A program made the position numbers and the translations under genes. Shown piece by piece: positions 13,727-14,082 of a stretch of DNA of 14,082 nt. Source of the stretch: Candidatus Altarchaeum sp. (GTDB lineage Archaea > Altiarchaeota > Altiarchaeia > Altiarchaeales > Altiarchaeaceae); the NCBI GenBank assembly GCA_018260755.1, contig JAGTWP010000010.1, forward strand, positions 16,136 through 30,217. The letters run 5' to 3'. Under the pieces are notes generated by a model. It was not told where the DNA came from and did not search any database. It saw only the letters and a list, made by a program, of their open reading frames with translations. Each line of letters opens with the position of its first letter. Positions within the stretch are counted from its first letter, which is position 1.

Positions 13727-13916
13727 AAGAAGGAAGAATGGAATATTAAAAGAATAGGATATTAAAAGAATAGGATATTAAAAGAAGGAAGAATGGAATA
13801 TTAAAAGAATAGGATATTAAAAGAATAGAATATTAAAATGCATAAGGAGAAAGGAATAGGATATTAAAAGAATAGGATATTAAAATGCATAAGGAGAAAG
13901 GAATAGGATATTAAAA
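13727..13916 (+). repeat. Minisatellite built from the 3' end of cobA
   Basis: ATATTAAAA recurs ten times, counting the copy that contains the cobA stop. Spacers are of three kinds: GAATAGG/GAATAGA (16-bp unit), GAAGGAAGAATGGA (23-bp unit) and TGCATAAGGAGAAAGGAATAGG (31-bp unit). Larger periods of 55 bp (ATG 13738 to 13793) and 47 bp (ATG 13838 to 13885) are visible. Several units repeat the final codons of cobA almost exactly (AAAGGAATAGRATATTAA, that is KGI(E/G)Y-stop), and four contain a tiny ATG frame (MEY twice, MHKEKGIGY twice). It lies between cobA and the right-hand hairpin array. Confidence 0.85.
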
Positions 13917-13935
13917 GTAACTATTCAGAGGGTAT

Positions 13936-14078
13936 TTTCAAAATGAAATTTTGAAATACTGAAAATTATAAATTTTTAATCTTTAAAAATCTGCAAGATT
14001 TTTAAATACTGAAAATATTCAGATTTTCAATCTTACAAAATGCAAAGCATTTTGTAAATCTCCGAACGAAGTGAGGTG
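13936..14078 (-). repeat. Second hairpin-chain array, inverted relative to the first
   Basis: On the plus strand the hairpins are TTTCAAAAT/ATTTTGAAA (13936-13956), an imperfect TGAAAAT/ATTTTTA (13960-13978), TTTAAAAATC/GATTTTTAAA (13982-14006), TGAAAAT/ATTTTCA (14010-14029), TTACAAAATGC/GCATTTTGTAA (14033-14057) and CTCC...GAGGTG (14060-14078). Linkers are TAC, ATC, TAC, ATC, which are the complements of GTA and GAT in the first array. The outer 70 bp match the outer end of the first array nearly base for base in inverted orientation, except inside the CACCTC hairpin where changes are paired. The array reaches the window edge and may continue. Confidence 0.85.
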
Positions 14079-14082
14079 ACAA

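Overview
The window is a strongly AT-rich stretch (roughly 30% GC by eye) of an archaeal genome. The archaeal assignment rests on a full-length Nre-family repair protein, an EndoQ-type PHP endonuclease, a Pfam ATPase_2 + DUF234 ATPase, several starts that look leaderless with AT-rich TATA-like boxes about 25-40 nt upstream, and large Asn/Thr-rich surface proteins. The mix of NosD-like beta-helix proteins and low GC is compatible with an Altiarchaeota-like or similar uncultivated lineage. That placement is a guess from memory and is not shown by the sequence. No rRNA, tRNA or CRISPR array was seen.

Left part (1-7743), DNA-handling genes. A DUF4143-type AAA ATPase (95-1501) is split by a 71-bp miniature transposon-like insertion at 772-842. 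Next come a second ATPase (ATPase_2 + DUF234, 1726-3090), a convergent Nre repair protein (4415-3129), a divergent DUF1016/YhcG-type PD-(D/E)XK nuclease (4496-5557), a second short inverted-repeat element (5561-5702), a two-TM protein of unknown function (5788-6384), and a convergent EndoQ (7743-6397). EndoQ ends in a Lys-rich tail and a PCNA-interaction (PIP) motif.

Right part (7896-13726), a probable surface corrinoid-capture and salvage locus. It starts with a secreted beta-helix protein carrying a transcobalamin-like (DUF4430) domain and a dockerin-like tail (7896-9674). A four-gene tight operon follows: a BtuF-like cobalamin-binding protein fused to Cys-rich and Ig-like stalk domains and a C-terminal membrane anchor (10154-12190), an 83-aa acidic protein, a radical SAM protein, and cob(I)alamin adenosyltransferase CobA/BtuR (13166-13726). 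The likely flow is outer capture, handover at the membrane, then adenosylation in the cytoplasm. BtuC/BtuD permease genes are not in the window.

Most unusual non-coding structure. The operon is bracketed by two arrays in opposite orientation (9731-10026 and 13936-14078). Each array is a chain of short hairpins separated by exactly 3-nt linkers that alternate GAT and GTA, and stem differences between hairpins are compensated so that pairing is kept. A separate minisatellite (13727-13916), apparently derived from the last codons of cobA, lies between cobA and the right array.
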